NCBI GenBank assembly: GCA_913009755.1
Contig: CAJVWU010000007.1
Location: 19,032-83,031, forward strand
Direction: 5' to 3'
DNA: 64,000 nt
Source of the DNA: an uncultured Bacteroidia bacterium
Lineage (GTDB): Bacteria > Bacteroidota > Bacteroidia > Bacteroidales > F082
Every line of letters starts with the position of its first letter. Within the stretch, counting starts at the first letter, position 1. Positions 1 through 8,436 of the stretch are shown here, piece by piece. A model generated the notes under the pieces. The model was not told the DNA's origin, did no database searches, and worked only from the letters and a program-made list of their open reading frames with translations. Both the position numbers and the translations under genes were made by a program.

Positions 1-1453
1 ATCGCACATGCACTACATGATTACCGGAACGGCCTTCAGCATTACTTTTCAGAAAGATTATTGCATAAAGATCACCATCCTCCGGAACAAATCCTGTTCC
101 ATCATTAATTGCGTCGTCATGCATTTGCCGGGCAAATTGGAGATCAGACAAAGGCCGCACACCAAAAAGTCCTTCCCCATCCCATTCAGGGTCCTGATCT
201 AATATCAACCAGAATGCAGCCTGAAGATCATCCCACTGATATCCGGGATATTGATCAAGATGATTGATTAACCAGTTTACAGCAGGCCAGTTTTTGTTTT
301 CAAAGCTAACAGGATCGGGCAGGTTACTGCATAATGAACTATAAATATTAACAATATAGGCTTCATCATTGTATTGGTTATTGTAATCAATCGTCGAATG
401 TTCGCCATTCCATCCGGGATAAATTCCCTTTTCTATCAAATATCCATCCGGGATTTGAGTGAGTCTGATATCTACAAAAGTTCCAAGGGTTCCCGGCCCA
501 AAATCTTTAACCTTAAACTTTGATTGTTCAGGCAGATATAGATATTCAGGGATTTGATAATCTCCGGTTGTGCAGTCACCAACTACAAAATCAACAACTT
601 CGTCATCACCTGTAACCAGTTTGCTTTCATCATCAAACGACCACGTTTCGAGTTGCTTATAATAAAATCCACCGCAGGATTTAACAAGGACATATAATTC
701 AAAATCAAAGTGATCGGAAGCGTTATCAAGGTCAGGATATTTTAAATCCAACGGATCAGTCTCTCCGAGCCAATCTTCATTATTGTATGATAGCAGGAAG
801 GCGCCGTTCCGGTAAACATCTATTCTGAAAATAGCCGGCATCTGGTTTTGTAAACCATTTGATTGCCCTTCATAGAGCGATCCCCCGTAGTCATCCGGAT
901 TTTCAACACAAAGAGATCCGGAGATATTCTGTGATCTGACCGTAATCTCTGTCATTGTAAACCAGTCAAAACCAAAAGAGTCAAATTCATTTTCGTCAAA
1001 ACAGATTACTTCGACCGGTATTTCGGTTTTACCATATTCGGCAACGGTAATCTCAAATGAAACGGGGCTGGTTACAAACCGGGCATATTCTGACCCCACC
1101 TCAGGAACAGCCTCCACGATGATGTCATCGTCCAGAAAACCGGGAGTCCCTGAATCATTCATTAATAAAAACTCATCAACATGATAAGAACCGGGGAAAA
1201 GCTTAATCACTTCTGTAAATGGTGTGCCTCCAATATAAAATACGTATGGCCGATAAGATATTCCATCAATGACAACTACTGCATAGTCTGCCCCCGGATT
1301 ATCACAATCCGTATTTACCGCTTTCGTATGATCCGCTGATATGCCCTGCCCAACAAAAACCAGGCTTTGTTTCACCAAAACCTGATTGTTTTGCTTTTTA
1401 CATCCTGTAAACGCAATCACGGCAATGAAAATGATCAAAACCTTTTTCAACAT
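1..1453 (-). CDS. Modular surface lipoprotein, partial (runs off window)
   Basis: Leftward reading frame open from an ATG at 1453 to the window edge, at least 484 codons, so the 3' end is missing. The N-terminus is a lipoprotein signal with lipobox Cys18 (FTGC). The body shares the pattern of the next three genes: a DYAVVVIDG/PFTEVIKL segment, GFDWFTMTEITVR, then CVENPDDY, then a strand ending DFVVGDC. The C-terminal part resembles that of the next gene (VNWLINHLDQYPGYQWDDLQAAFW) and looks like a thioester-type (TED-like) domain, but the position aligned with the neighbour's Cys387 is Asn (YPGWNGEH). First visible member of a four-gene array of exported proteins with interchangeable C-termini. 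Function unknown; surface display is inferred from the lipobox. Confidence 0.8.
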   Translation of the reverse strand, partial: MLKKVLIIFIAVIAFTGCKKQNNQVLVKQSLVFVGQGISADHTKAVNTDCDNPGADYAVVVIDGISYRPYVFYIGGTPFTEVIKLFPGSYHVDEFLLMNDSGTPGFLDDDIIVEAVPEVGSEYARFVTSPVSFEITVAEYGKTEIPVEVICFDENEFDSFGFDWFTMTEITVRSQNISGSLCVENPDDYGGSLYEGQSNGLQNQMPAIFRIDVYRNGAFLLSYNNEDWLGETDPLDLKYPDLDNASDHFDFELYVLVKSCGGFYYKQLETWSFDDESKLVTGDDEVVDFVVGDCTTGDYQIPEYLYLPEQSKFKVKDFGPGTLGTFVDIRLTQIPDGYLIEKGIYPGWNGEHSTIDYNNQYNDEAYIVNIYSSLCSNLPDPVSFENKNWPAVNWLINHLDQYPGYQWDDLQAAFWLILDQDPEWDGEGLFGVRPLSDLQFARQMHDDAINDGTGFVPEDGDLYAIIFLKSNAEGRSGNHVVHVR

Positions 1454-1483
1454 TTTTACCGGATAAATCTGATTTTAAAAGAA

Positions 1484-1507
1484 CCGGGCTGAAATAATTC
1501 AACCCGG
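1484..1507 (-). terminator. Intergenic hairpin after lipoprotein gene 2
   Basis: A 10-bp stem (CCGGGCTGAA / TTCAACCCGG, one mismatch, 4-nt loop) followed on the minus strand by TTCTTTT. It sits between the stop at 1530 and the next start at 1453, so it may act as a partial terminator within the array. Confidence 0.55.
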
Positions 1508-1529
1508 CTTTTAGTTATTGTTCTTAAAA

Positions 1530-3089
1530 TTAAGGATCAACCTTTACAAAAACAGTTTGCACCAACGGATTTTGCTGGCCAGGAGGCGTACCGGTTGGCA
1601 CAAAGCAAACCACTGCCCATCCGCCGGGCATAGGAACAAAACCGTCGCCATTAGCACCGGCATCGCTATACATCTGCAAGCCAACCGAAGTAATGGCAGA
1701 ACATCCCCCATAAGGAGTTCCTCCCCATGACGGATCCTCAAGTTTCCATATAACCTGCTGCAAATCGGACCATCCCCAGGCGTAATCATCCAAATGATTA
1801 ATTAACCAGTTTACCCTGTCCCATTCTTCATTCTGCAAATAGGCAGGCAACAAAGCAGGGTAAAGTGAGCTGAAGATATCCATATTATAAGAATGAGGTC
1901 TCACACTGATACTTGTAAGGCGATCAAAGCAATAGGATCCATAAGTACCATTGGTCAAATCATAACCTGAACCAGTAATACCAGTAATAATGGCATCCAT
2001 ATAATCTCCTGACACTGGTGCGGGGGCCCAGATGGATTCAATCATTAACGTGCAGGTTTCAGGCAGGTTCATATAGGGTGGAAACTGAACATCGGTATCT
2101 GAATAGTTACACGATCCGAGCACAAATTCTGTGACTTTGTCCCCATCCACATCAGGAACAGGGTTACCATCAATATCCATTAACGGCCCGTCATCCGTTG
2201 AATTAAACGTTGCAAAATATTTATACACAAAATCATCTCCTGATTTTACAAGAATATATAAATTAAACGTAAACACTTCCCCCTGAATTTCCAGGTTATC
2301 AGGATATTGGACACACAAAGGCGCTCCCACTCCATAGTTTGCTTCTGCGGTGGCGTTTGTAAACGGGGAATTTGGCAACCGGTTTCCCGGAACGGTTGTA
2401 TCGCCGATATAAGCAAACACTTTGAACAATGCCGACATATCAACTTTACATTCTCCTGCCGGTGGCTGAACCGTACCATACAGCGATGAAAGATATTCAT
2501 CGGGATGCTTGACGCAGATATCCCCGAAGAAACAGAATTCCCTGACAACGGTTTGTGTGATCTGAAACCAGTTAAAACCGAAATTAGTATAATCTTCGGG
2601 CAAAAAGCACAATACCTCTACCGGCACCTCAGCCTTGGCAAAGGCACTTACATCAAACGTGAAGGTAACGGTTTTGGACACATACTTCGAATAATCGGAG
2701 CCGGTTGCCGGCGTAGCCATTATCATCACGTCATCAGAAGTTTCGAGAAAAAACTTTGTTATCGTATAGGAGGTTGTTCCTGTTTCCGGTGCCGGCAATT
2801 TAATGGACTGCGTATAGAGTTTGCCATCCAAATAGTAAACGGCCGGCGTGAATGGGGTAGATACACCGTTAATTAGTATTTCAATATACGCTTTCGCAGG
2901 TTCAAGAAGATTACCCTGATCATCGGTTGGACAGGTCCAGTCAATGGGTGACCTGAGTCCTTCATTCGGGTCAACCTCAGTTATATTAAACACTACATCG
3001 GTATCGGGTGGCGGAACTATATTCTGTTCTTTTTTCTGACAACTGAATATTAGTGCAGCGGCGAGAAAAACAAATAATATTTTTTTCAT
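1530..3089 (-). CDS. Modular surface lipoprotein with thioester-like C-terminal domain
   Basis: 519 aa. Lipoprotein signal with Cys17 (FSCQKKE). Residues about 25-340 form the region shared with the neighbouring lipoproteins: an N-terminal strand-rich stretch, LDGKLYTQSIKLP, NFGFNWFQITQTVVREFCFFGDIC, then PLCVQYPD and EFVLGSC. The C-terminal unit (about 345-519) has Y-Cys387-F and, 57 residues on, LQQVIW (Gln444). This spacing and the hydrophobic-Q-x-x-hydrophobic pair resemble Cys-Gln thioester domains of bacterial adhesins, as recalled from the family. The thioester assignment is inference; an unrelated C-terminal domain remains possible. The gene lies inside a four-gene leftward array, and intergenic hairpins flank it on both sides. 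Confidence 0.85.
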   Translation of the reverse strand: MKKILFVFLAAALIFSCQKKEQNIVPPPDTDVVFNITEVDPNEGLRSPIDWTCPTDDQGNLLEPAKAYIEILINGVSTPFTPAVYYLDGKLYTQSIKLPAPETGTTSYTITKFFLETSDDVMIMATPATGSDYSKYVSKTVTFTFDVSAFAKAEVPVEVLCFLPEDYTNFGFNWFQITQTVVREFCFFGDICVKHPDEYLSSLYGTVQPPAGECKVDMSALFKVFAYIGDTTVPGNRLPNSPFTNATAEANYGVGAPLCVQYPDNLEIQGEVFTFNLYILVKSGDDFVYKYFATFNSTDDGPLMDIDGNPVPDVDGDKVTEFVLGSCNYSDTDVQFPPYMNLPETCTLMIESIWAPAPVSGDYMDAIITGITGSGYDLTNGTYGSYCFDRLTSISVRPHSYNMDIFSSLYPALLPAYLQNEEWDRVNWLINHLDDYAWGWSDLQQVIWKLEDPSWGGTPYGGCSAITSVGLQMYSDAGANGDGFVPMPGGWAVVCFVPTGTPPGQQNPLVQTVFVKVDP

Positions 3090-3142
3090 GATAATTTTTT
3101 AAAACTGAATGCCTGATCAGTATATTGTGATAAAACAACAGG

Positions 3143-3171
3143 CCTGAAGCCGGAATTATTCCGGCTTCAGG
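3143..3171 (-). terminator. Perfect 13-bp intergenic hairpin
   Basis: CCTGAAGCCGGAA pairs perfectly with TTCCGGCTTCAGG around a 3-nt loop; the minus-strand continuation is CCTGTTGTTTTAT. Located 19 bp after the stop of the lipoprotein ending at 3190 and about 54 bp before the next start. Probably a terminator or a 3'-end stabiliser inside the array. Confidence 0.6.
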
Positions 3172-3189
3172 TCTAATCATTCATATTAA

Positions 3190-4917
3190 CTAATAATCAA
3201 AATTATAAGTGATATAAGTGCTACCAGTACCGAATTTGAAAACATCAATATTTTCGGTATAACCACTTGGATAGGGTGATCCAACTCTTATCCCTAACCA
3301 GGAATCGGTTACCAGGACACGGATACCTGAAAACGCCGCTAATATTTCATTCCATGTACGGTATTCAGTCGTACTTCCATCAGGCCATTGTGAACCAGAG
3401 CCACCATGTCCGGAAAGTCCTGACCATGACCACAATGCGGTACCACTTTGCAGGGCATCCCATTCCTGCCATGTATTCTGCAAAACTCCTGAAGGCACAA
3501 AAATTAAGCGGTGATTCCATGTATCATTTGCATAAAAATCAACATTAAAGTTAAGGTAACCGGTACGGGTAGAACCAGTAGGTTCACCATTTCCGGCAGA
3601 TGGATTATAAGTACTGAATTTCAGAGTAGTAATGTCAGCCAATGGAATTCCTGAAAACTGGTATGTTGCCAGGTTTCTTCTTTGTTGACCTGTAACAGTA
3701 ATTTGGGCACTACCATTTACGCCAGGTGAAGCCACCATTGTCCCAAGACCAGGAACTATACCATAATCATGACCGGTTGCCGGATTTGTTTCATCATCAT
3801 AAAAGAACCATTTAGAAGGATCTGACATAACATCTTGTTGATTGTTGGCAAGATCAGCTTCCTTAACAGTAACTGTGACAATTTGAGTTAACCATGACAG
3901 TTGAAGGTCAGATGATTCTGAATTACATGTACCAACAACGAAATCTATTATACCGTTATTATCTCCATCGGCGGGTGTAGTACCATCTGACAACATCAGT
4001 TCACCACCGTCAGTTGAAAAGAAAGTATAATAGGGCTGGTAGCTGAATGTGCCACCTGCATTTTTAACAAGAATAGAAAGATCAAACGTGAACAGTTCAT
4101 CTGCTACATTTAACCGGTCAGGGTATTGTACACAAAGCGGATTTCCCACACCCCACCAGGGTATATTATCACCGGGATCACCATAAAAGGGCAAAGCATT
4201 GGTAAAAGGTGAATTCGGCACTTCGCCGTTACCATCATAAACATGCATCAGGAATAATGCAGGCATGTCGGGTTGTGTCCCTAAAGGAGCCTGCATATAA
4301 TCATATAATGAATGCAAATAATCCTCAGGCACATACGGGTCTCCATTCAAACAGATATCGCCAAAGAAACACTTTTCCCTTACCACGGTTTGTGTAACGA
4401 TGAACCAGTCAAAGCCGAAGTTTGTATATTCTTCAGGCAAAAAGCACAAAACATCTACAGGCACCTGCTTCTTGGCAAATTTATTCACATCAAATGTGAA
4501 ACCAACCGTCACGCCTACATATTCTGAATAATCAGAGCCTGCTGTGGGGGTGGCCATGATGGTTGTGCCATTCGCGTCTATGAGCAAAAACCTTGTAACG
4601 GTATAGGTGGTTTGACCTGAGTTACCGACCGGTAGTTTAATGGCCTGTGTGTACAGTTTGCCATCCAAACTGTAAACTGCCGGTGTAAAAGGTGTAGGGT
4701 AACCTGCAATTTTAATCTTGGCAGTTACGGGTACAAGAAGGTTACCGTTCCCATCGGTTGGACAGATCCAGTTATCTGTGGATTTTAATCCGGCACCTGG
4801 ATCAACCTGTGTGATGCCAAATACAACATCTTGTTGGTTAGGTGTTACATTTTTCTCCTTTTTCTGGCAACCGAAAACCAGTGCAGTTGCAAGAAATACT
4901 AATAATAATTTTTTCAT
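3190..4917 (-). CDS. Modular surface lipoprotein, galactose-binding/jelly-roll-like C-terminus
   Basis: 575 aa. Lipobox Cys17 (FGCQKKE). The conserved N-terminal part runs to about residue 350 (VDPGAGLKSTDNW, LDGKLYTQAIKLP, NFGFDWFIVTQTVVREKCFFGDIC, FVVGTC). The remaining ~225 residues are unlike the neighbours: a Thr/Gly-rich beta region with LKFSTYNPSAG, LNFNVDFYANDTWNHRL and WNEILAAFSGIRVLVTDSW, which reads like a carbohydrate-binding or PEP-CTERM-type jelly roll, without a confident family. The first ~565 bp are nearly identical to the next gene upstream (6152-6716), pointing to recent duplication or gene conversion confined to the N-terminal half. Confidence 0.85.
   Translation of the reverse strand: MKKLLLVFLATALVFGCQKKEKNVTPNQQDVVFGITQVDPGAGLKSTDNWICPTDGNGNLLVPVTAKIKIAGYPTPFTPAVYSLDGKLYTQAIKLPVGNSGQTTYTVTRFLLIDANGTTIMATPTAGSDYSEYVGVTVGFTFDVNKFAKKQVPVDVLCFLPEEYTNFGFDWFIVTQTVVREKCFFGDICLNGDPYVPEDYLHSLYDYMQAPLGTQPDMPALFLMHVYDGNGEVPNSPFTNALPFYGDPGDNIPWWGVGNPLCVQYPDRLNVADELFTFDLSILVKNAGGTFSYQPYYTFFSTDGGELMLSDGTTPADGDNNGIIDFVVGTCNSESSDLQLSWLTQIVTVTVKEADLANNQQDVMSDPSKWFFYDDETNPATGHDYGIVPGLGTMVASPGVNGSAQITVTGQQRRNLATYQFSGIPLADITTLKFSTYNPSAGNGEPTGSTRTGYLNFNVDFYANDTWNHRLIFVPSGVLQNTWQEWDALQSGTALWSWSGLSGHGGSGSQWPDGSTTEYRTWNEILAAFSGIRVLVTDSWLGIRVGSPYPSGYTENIDVFKFGTGSTYITYNFDY
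4352..4917 (-). repeat. Near-identical N-terminal segment, copy 1
   Basis: Matches 6152-6716 with only about seven substitutions and one single-base deletion by eye. It covers the signal peptide and conserved N-terminal domain of the lipoprotein genes. Identity falls away abruptly at the CFFGDIC-coding region. Confidence 0.9.
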
Positions 4918-4959
4918 TTTTACATAATTTGTTGTACGTTCTATAAAATAACTGAAAAG

Positions 4960-4995
4960 CTGAATCCTTTAGCAGAACCCCGCTAAAGGATTCAG
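4960..4995 (-). terminator. Perfect 14-bp intergenic hairpin
   Basis: CTGAATCCTTTAGC and GCTAAAGGATTCAG form a perfect stem with an 8-nt loop, 12 bp beyond the stop of the frameshifted lipoprotein (5008) and about 43 bp before the next start. Minus-strand continuation is TTTTCAGTTATTTTAT. Third junction hairpin of the array, unrelated in sequence to the other two. Confidence 0.6.
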
Positions 4996-5007
4996 TATGT
5001 TTAAAGA

Positions 5008-6716
5008 TTATAAACCAATTGCATAGATTGCTTCTGCTTCTGCTTCAGATACATTACCCACACAAATATTAGCCTTTATATATTCTTTTACAACACTTGG
5101 ATCGGCCCAACTATTTCCCATAAGTCCGTATGCTCCTTCCTGTAACGATTGATATCCGCCGGCATCATTATCTGCTTTTATTGCAGACCATTCAACAGAT
5201 CCCTGGAACGTTCCTATACCTAATTGAGCAGCAATGGCATTAATGAAAATGCGTTGATAACCGTCTGTGGCCTTGGTAACATAATTGGTCAAATAGTCAG
5301 CTTCCAAGATATTATAATAAGCAGCTGCGCCTGTAACGCCATTATCCATTGCCATTTTTGCACCTGTCAGATAATTGAAATAATCATAACCCCAATAAAG
5401 AGTCCTGGCAGGACTTGTACCGATTGGTGAATATTTGGCAATAACAGCAAGCATTATATTATTGGCCTGTGTCATGTATTTGCCGCCGCCGGTGATATTG
5501 TATGCAAACATCAAAGCACTCAAATTAGCACTCCAAAGTTCTGTGTTGCAATTATAATAGTTGGCTTCAAGTCCAAGTAATCCTTCTGGTTGATAACCGG
5601 CATAATATAGAAATCGTCCAATCGGAGAACTAATGTTTCCGTAGCCAGCTGTACTAGACCTGAACCATTTATAGATTTTACCCGTCGTAGCATCATCTGT
5701 AAAGAGGAAGCCTGTTGGATTGGTTTTGTCATAAAAATCTCTGGTAACCAACCATTGATAATGGCCATAAGTTACATCAGCATCACTGGAATTACATGTT
5801 CCGACAACATAATCCAATACGCCGTCAGCACCAACAGGAATGTTAAGTGCCCCATCATCGGTTGCAGTGAACGTATCGAAAAGTTCATAGTCGAATGAAC
5901 CGTCACACAACCTTGTCCAAATATACAGATCGAAAGTGAATATCTCGCCCGGAGCACCGATATCATCAGGATATTGAACGCATAAGGGTGATCCTATTCC
6001 CTGTGATGCTTCATTATTAAACGGGGAATTTGGAACTTCAACACCGTTCTTTTTAACAACAATCTTCATAATTGCAGGTACATCAACTCCTAAACTGCTT
6101 CCGTAAAGGGAGCCATCGTAATCAGCCGGTGAATAAGGTGCGCCATTCAGGCAGATATCGCCAAAGAAACACTTTTCTCTTACCACGGTTTGTGTAACGA
6201 TGAACCAGTCAAAGCCGAAGTTTGTATATTCTTCAGGCAAAAAGCACAAAACATCCACAGGCACCTGCTTCTTGGCAAATTTATTCACATCAAATGAGAA
6301 ACCAACCGTCACGCCTACATATTCTGAATAATCAGATCCTGCTGTGGGGGTGGCCATGATGGTTGTGCCATTCGCGTCTATGAGCAAAAACCTTGTAACG
6401 GTATAGGTGGTTTGACCTGAGTTACCGACCGGTAGTTTAATGGCCTGTGTGTACAGTTTGCCATCCAAACTGTAAACTGCCGGTGTAAAAGGTGTAGGGT
6501 AACCTGCAATTTTAATCTTGGCAGTTACGGGTACAAGAAGGTCACCGTTCCCATCGGTTGGACAGATCCAGTTATCTGTGGATTTTATCCGGCACCTGGA
6601 TCAACCTGTGTGATGCCAAATACAACATCTTGTTGGTTAGGTGTTACATTTTTCTCTTTTTTCTGGCAACCGAAAACCAGTGCAGTTGCAAGAAATACTA
6701 ATAATAATTTTTTCAT
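5008..6716 (-). pseudogene. Modular surface lipoprotein with a frameshift near its 5' end
   Basis: ATG at 6716 opens a lipoprotein signal identical to that of the 4917 gene (MKKLLLVFLATALVFGC). At about 6586 one base is missing relative to the paralogue (GATTTTATCC against GATTTTAATCC), so the frame reads VDPGAG then stop. The remaining frame is open and continues with the conserved N-terminal domain (MDGKLYTQAIKLP from 6468) to the stop at 5008. The C-terminal ~250 residues are alpha-helical-looking and unique in the array (LEANYYNCNTELWSANLSALMFAYN, SLQEGAYGLMGNSW), resembling a helical toroid fold without a family I can name. Either a true recent pseudogene or a sequencing error in a near-identical repeat; apart from this base the gene would encode about 568 residues. 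Confidence 0.75.
6152..6716 (-). repeat. Near-identical N-terminal segment, copy 2
   Basis: Partner of 4352-4917. The copy carries the single-base deletion that breaks its reading frame. Confidence 0.9.
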
Positions 6717-7026
6717 GATACATTTGTTTAATGAATAATTAGGTTAAAATGGATTTTCCAATTGTATTTAATTTCTGACCCTGACTAAAAATACAGCTCA
6801 TTTCATGGTAACAGATGCACTAAAAAACCAGCTTTGATTGCATTTTTAATTCATTGTCAACAAAACTATGGCAAGCAATAACATCAAACAATCCCCCATT
6901 CGGGGGATATTTGGCAGGAAAAAATTTTACGGGTTGTACTTATGGGGATATCAGTTAGCTAAAAAGACGCTTACTTTGACTTTCTACGTGACAGGGCTCG
7001 TGGAATTATATTACTGTTAAATCAGT
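6717..7026. other. Intergenic region upstream of the lipoprotein array
   Basis: 310 bp without a gene. It should hold the promoter of the lipoprotein array and the end of the response-regulator transcript. The only clear structure is the palindrome at 6889-6912. Confidence 0.6.
6889..6912. promoter_or_regulatory. Candidate operator, copy 1
   Basis: A CCCCC-ATT-CGGGGG type palindrome ending in ATATTT. It aligns over 24 bp with 7768-7791 at about 17 positions, including CAAT at one end and ATATTT at the other. One copy lies upstream of the lipoprotein array and one upstream of the LuxR-type regulator, so both could be bound by the same regulator. Weak GC-rich stem without a T-run, so not an obvious terminator. 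Confidence 0.3.
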
Positions 7027-7620
7027 TCAGAAAACCCATTGGTTATGAAAAGCAAGGGCAACCGTTTCGTATCCGGATGAAACACGGAATTTTTTGTAGA
7101 TATTTTTGCGGTGTGTTTTAACCGTTTCATAAGAGATACAAAGTGTATCTGCTATTTTTCTCGATGATTCCCCTTTAACAAGATGCCGAATAATCTCAAG
7201 CTCACGACCTGTCGGCTCAGGGGTGGTGTTGCAGGAACTTAAGCGCATCTGTTTATGTAATGCGCATTTTGCTGCAACCAACAATTGCCTGTCTGTAAAA
7301 GGTTTTGTAATATAGGATGCAGGTGAACTATCCATCACTCTGTTCAGCGTCTCTTCATCATCATGGGCAGACACATAAATAACAGGAACTTTTTTAATAT
7401 CCCTTGCCTGTTCGATGAAATTTATTGCTACTTCACCATTGTTGAGATAGATACAACAGACTAAAAGATCGGGTAACCGATTAACAAACAACCGGAGAGC
7501 CTCAATATAGTTTCCGGCAATACCGATAATTTCAAATTCAGCAGATTCAAGAACAACTTGCATGTGCATGGCGTTGACGATATCATCCTCAAGGATCAAT
7601 ACCTTAGTTTCCATTTCCAC
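7027..7620 (-). CDS. LuxR-type response regulator with atypical receiver (Cys in place of Asp)
   Basis: 197 aa: receiver (about 5-122) then a LuxR/FixJ helix-turn-helix (about 133-195; GRELEIIRHLVKGESSRKIADTLCISYETVKTHRKNIY). The acidic pair Glu11-Asp12, Ser/Ala switch region (VSAHDDEE) and conserved Lys in TKPF are present. The position that holds the phosphoryl-accepting Asp in the neighbouring regulator (ICD57) is Cys56 here (VCC; codon 7453-7455). It should therefore not be phosphorylated in the standard way and may work constitutively, by dimer competition, or by a thiol-based signal. It lies between the two-component pair and the lipoprotein array. Substitution is seen directly; mechanism is inference. 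Confidence 0.85.
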   Translation of the reverse strand: MEMETKVLILEDDIVNAMHMQVVLESAEFEIIGIAGNYIEALRLFVNRLPDLLVCCIYLNNGEVAINFIEQARDIKKVPVIYVSAHDDEETLNRVMDSSPASYITKPFTDRQLLVAAKCALHKQMRLSSCNTTPEPTGRELEIIRHLVKGESSRKIADTLCISYETVKTHRKNIYKKFRVSSGYETVALAFHNQWVF

Positions 7621-7767
7621 AGTAATTAATTTTGATTCAACGATATTAAATCATTGAATTAGTTTTATTTTACCAATGAAATAACCCAAGTGTTAAATTC
7701 ATTTTTGGATAATCTTGGTCTGTTTCAATTAATAATATACAAATGTAGGCAGTTAATAAACACCAGT

Positions 7768-7791
7768 CAATATCCGAATTCGGGTATATTT
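7768..7791. promoter_or_regulatory. Candidate operator, copy 2
   Basis: Palindrome around CCGAATTCGG ending in TATATTT, about 150 bp upstream of the atypical response regulator. Similar to 6889-6912. May be an autoregulatory site. Confidence 0.3.
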
Positions 7792-7836
7792 AGATGTAAT
7801 TTCAGATATATTTTATTAATTGGATTTTGAAGGGGG

Positions 7837-8436
7837 CTAATCCATCCAGTTATTTTTTATGGCCAGGGCAGTAAGTTCCGAACTGGAATGAATATGATTT
7901 TTTCCGAGGATCTTTTTCCGGTGGGTTTGAACGGTCTCGAAACATATTCCCAGTTCGGCAGCAATTTCGTGACTTGTCATCCCCCTTGCAATACATTTAA
8001 TAATTTCCAGTTCCCTCTTCGTCGGCTTATGGTCTGCAAAGGAACTTTCTTCTTCACGGCTTTCGTTACTCAATATCATTTTAACAGCAACAAGCAGTTG
8101 TTCATTGGTAAAAGGTTTGGTAATGTATGAACCCGGGTGGGTTGAGATCGCTTTTTCAATGGTTTCCTCATCACTGTATGCCGTAAGATAAATGACAGGT
8201 ATGTCTGAATCCCCCCTGACTTTTTTTATAAAATCAATGCCTGTTAAACCTGACCGCAGGTTGATGTCACAAATGATGAGCCCGGGTAGATGTTGTAAGA
8301 ATTCCTCATTGGCCTTCTCAAAACTCCTGGCGATGCCGACCACGTTAAAACCATTGCTGGCAAGTGTTTGCTCAATATCTTTTGCAACGATAATTTCATC
8401 CTCCACAATTAATATGTCAACATTACTCATTTCCAT
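7837..8436 (-). CDS. Response regulator, receiver plus LuxR HTH
   Basis: 199 aa, close in layout to the 7620 regulator. Canonical receiver: Glu12-Asp13, phospho-acceptor Asp57 (IICDINL), Thr in YLTAYSDEE and Lys in TKPFTNEQLL; then a LuxR-type HTH (about 135-197; KRELEIIKCIARGMTSHEIAAELGICFETVQTHRKK). Its start lies inside the 3' end of the kinase gene (14-bp overlap), so the two are translationally linked and are the likely cognate pair. Targets unknown; the shared palindromes suggest the neighbouring regulator and lipoproteins. Confidence 0.92.
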   Translation of the reverse strand: MEMSNVDILIVEDEIIVAKDIEQTLASNGFNVVGIARSFEKANEEFLQHLPGLIICDINLRSGLTGIDFIKKVRGDSDIPVIYLTAYSDEETIEKAISTHPGSYITKPFTNEQLLVAVKMILSNESREEESSFADHKPTKRELEIIKCIARGMTSHEIAAELGICFETVQTHRKKILGKNHIHSSSELTALAIKNNWMD

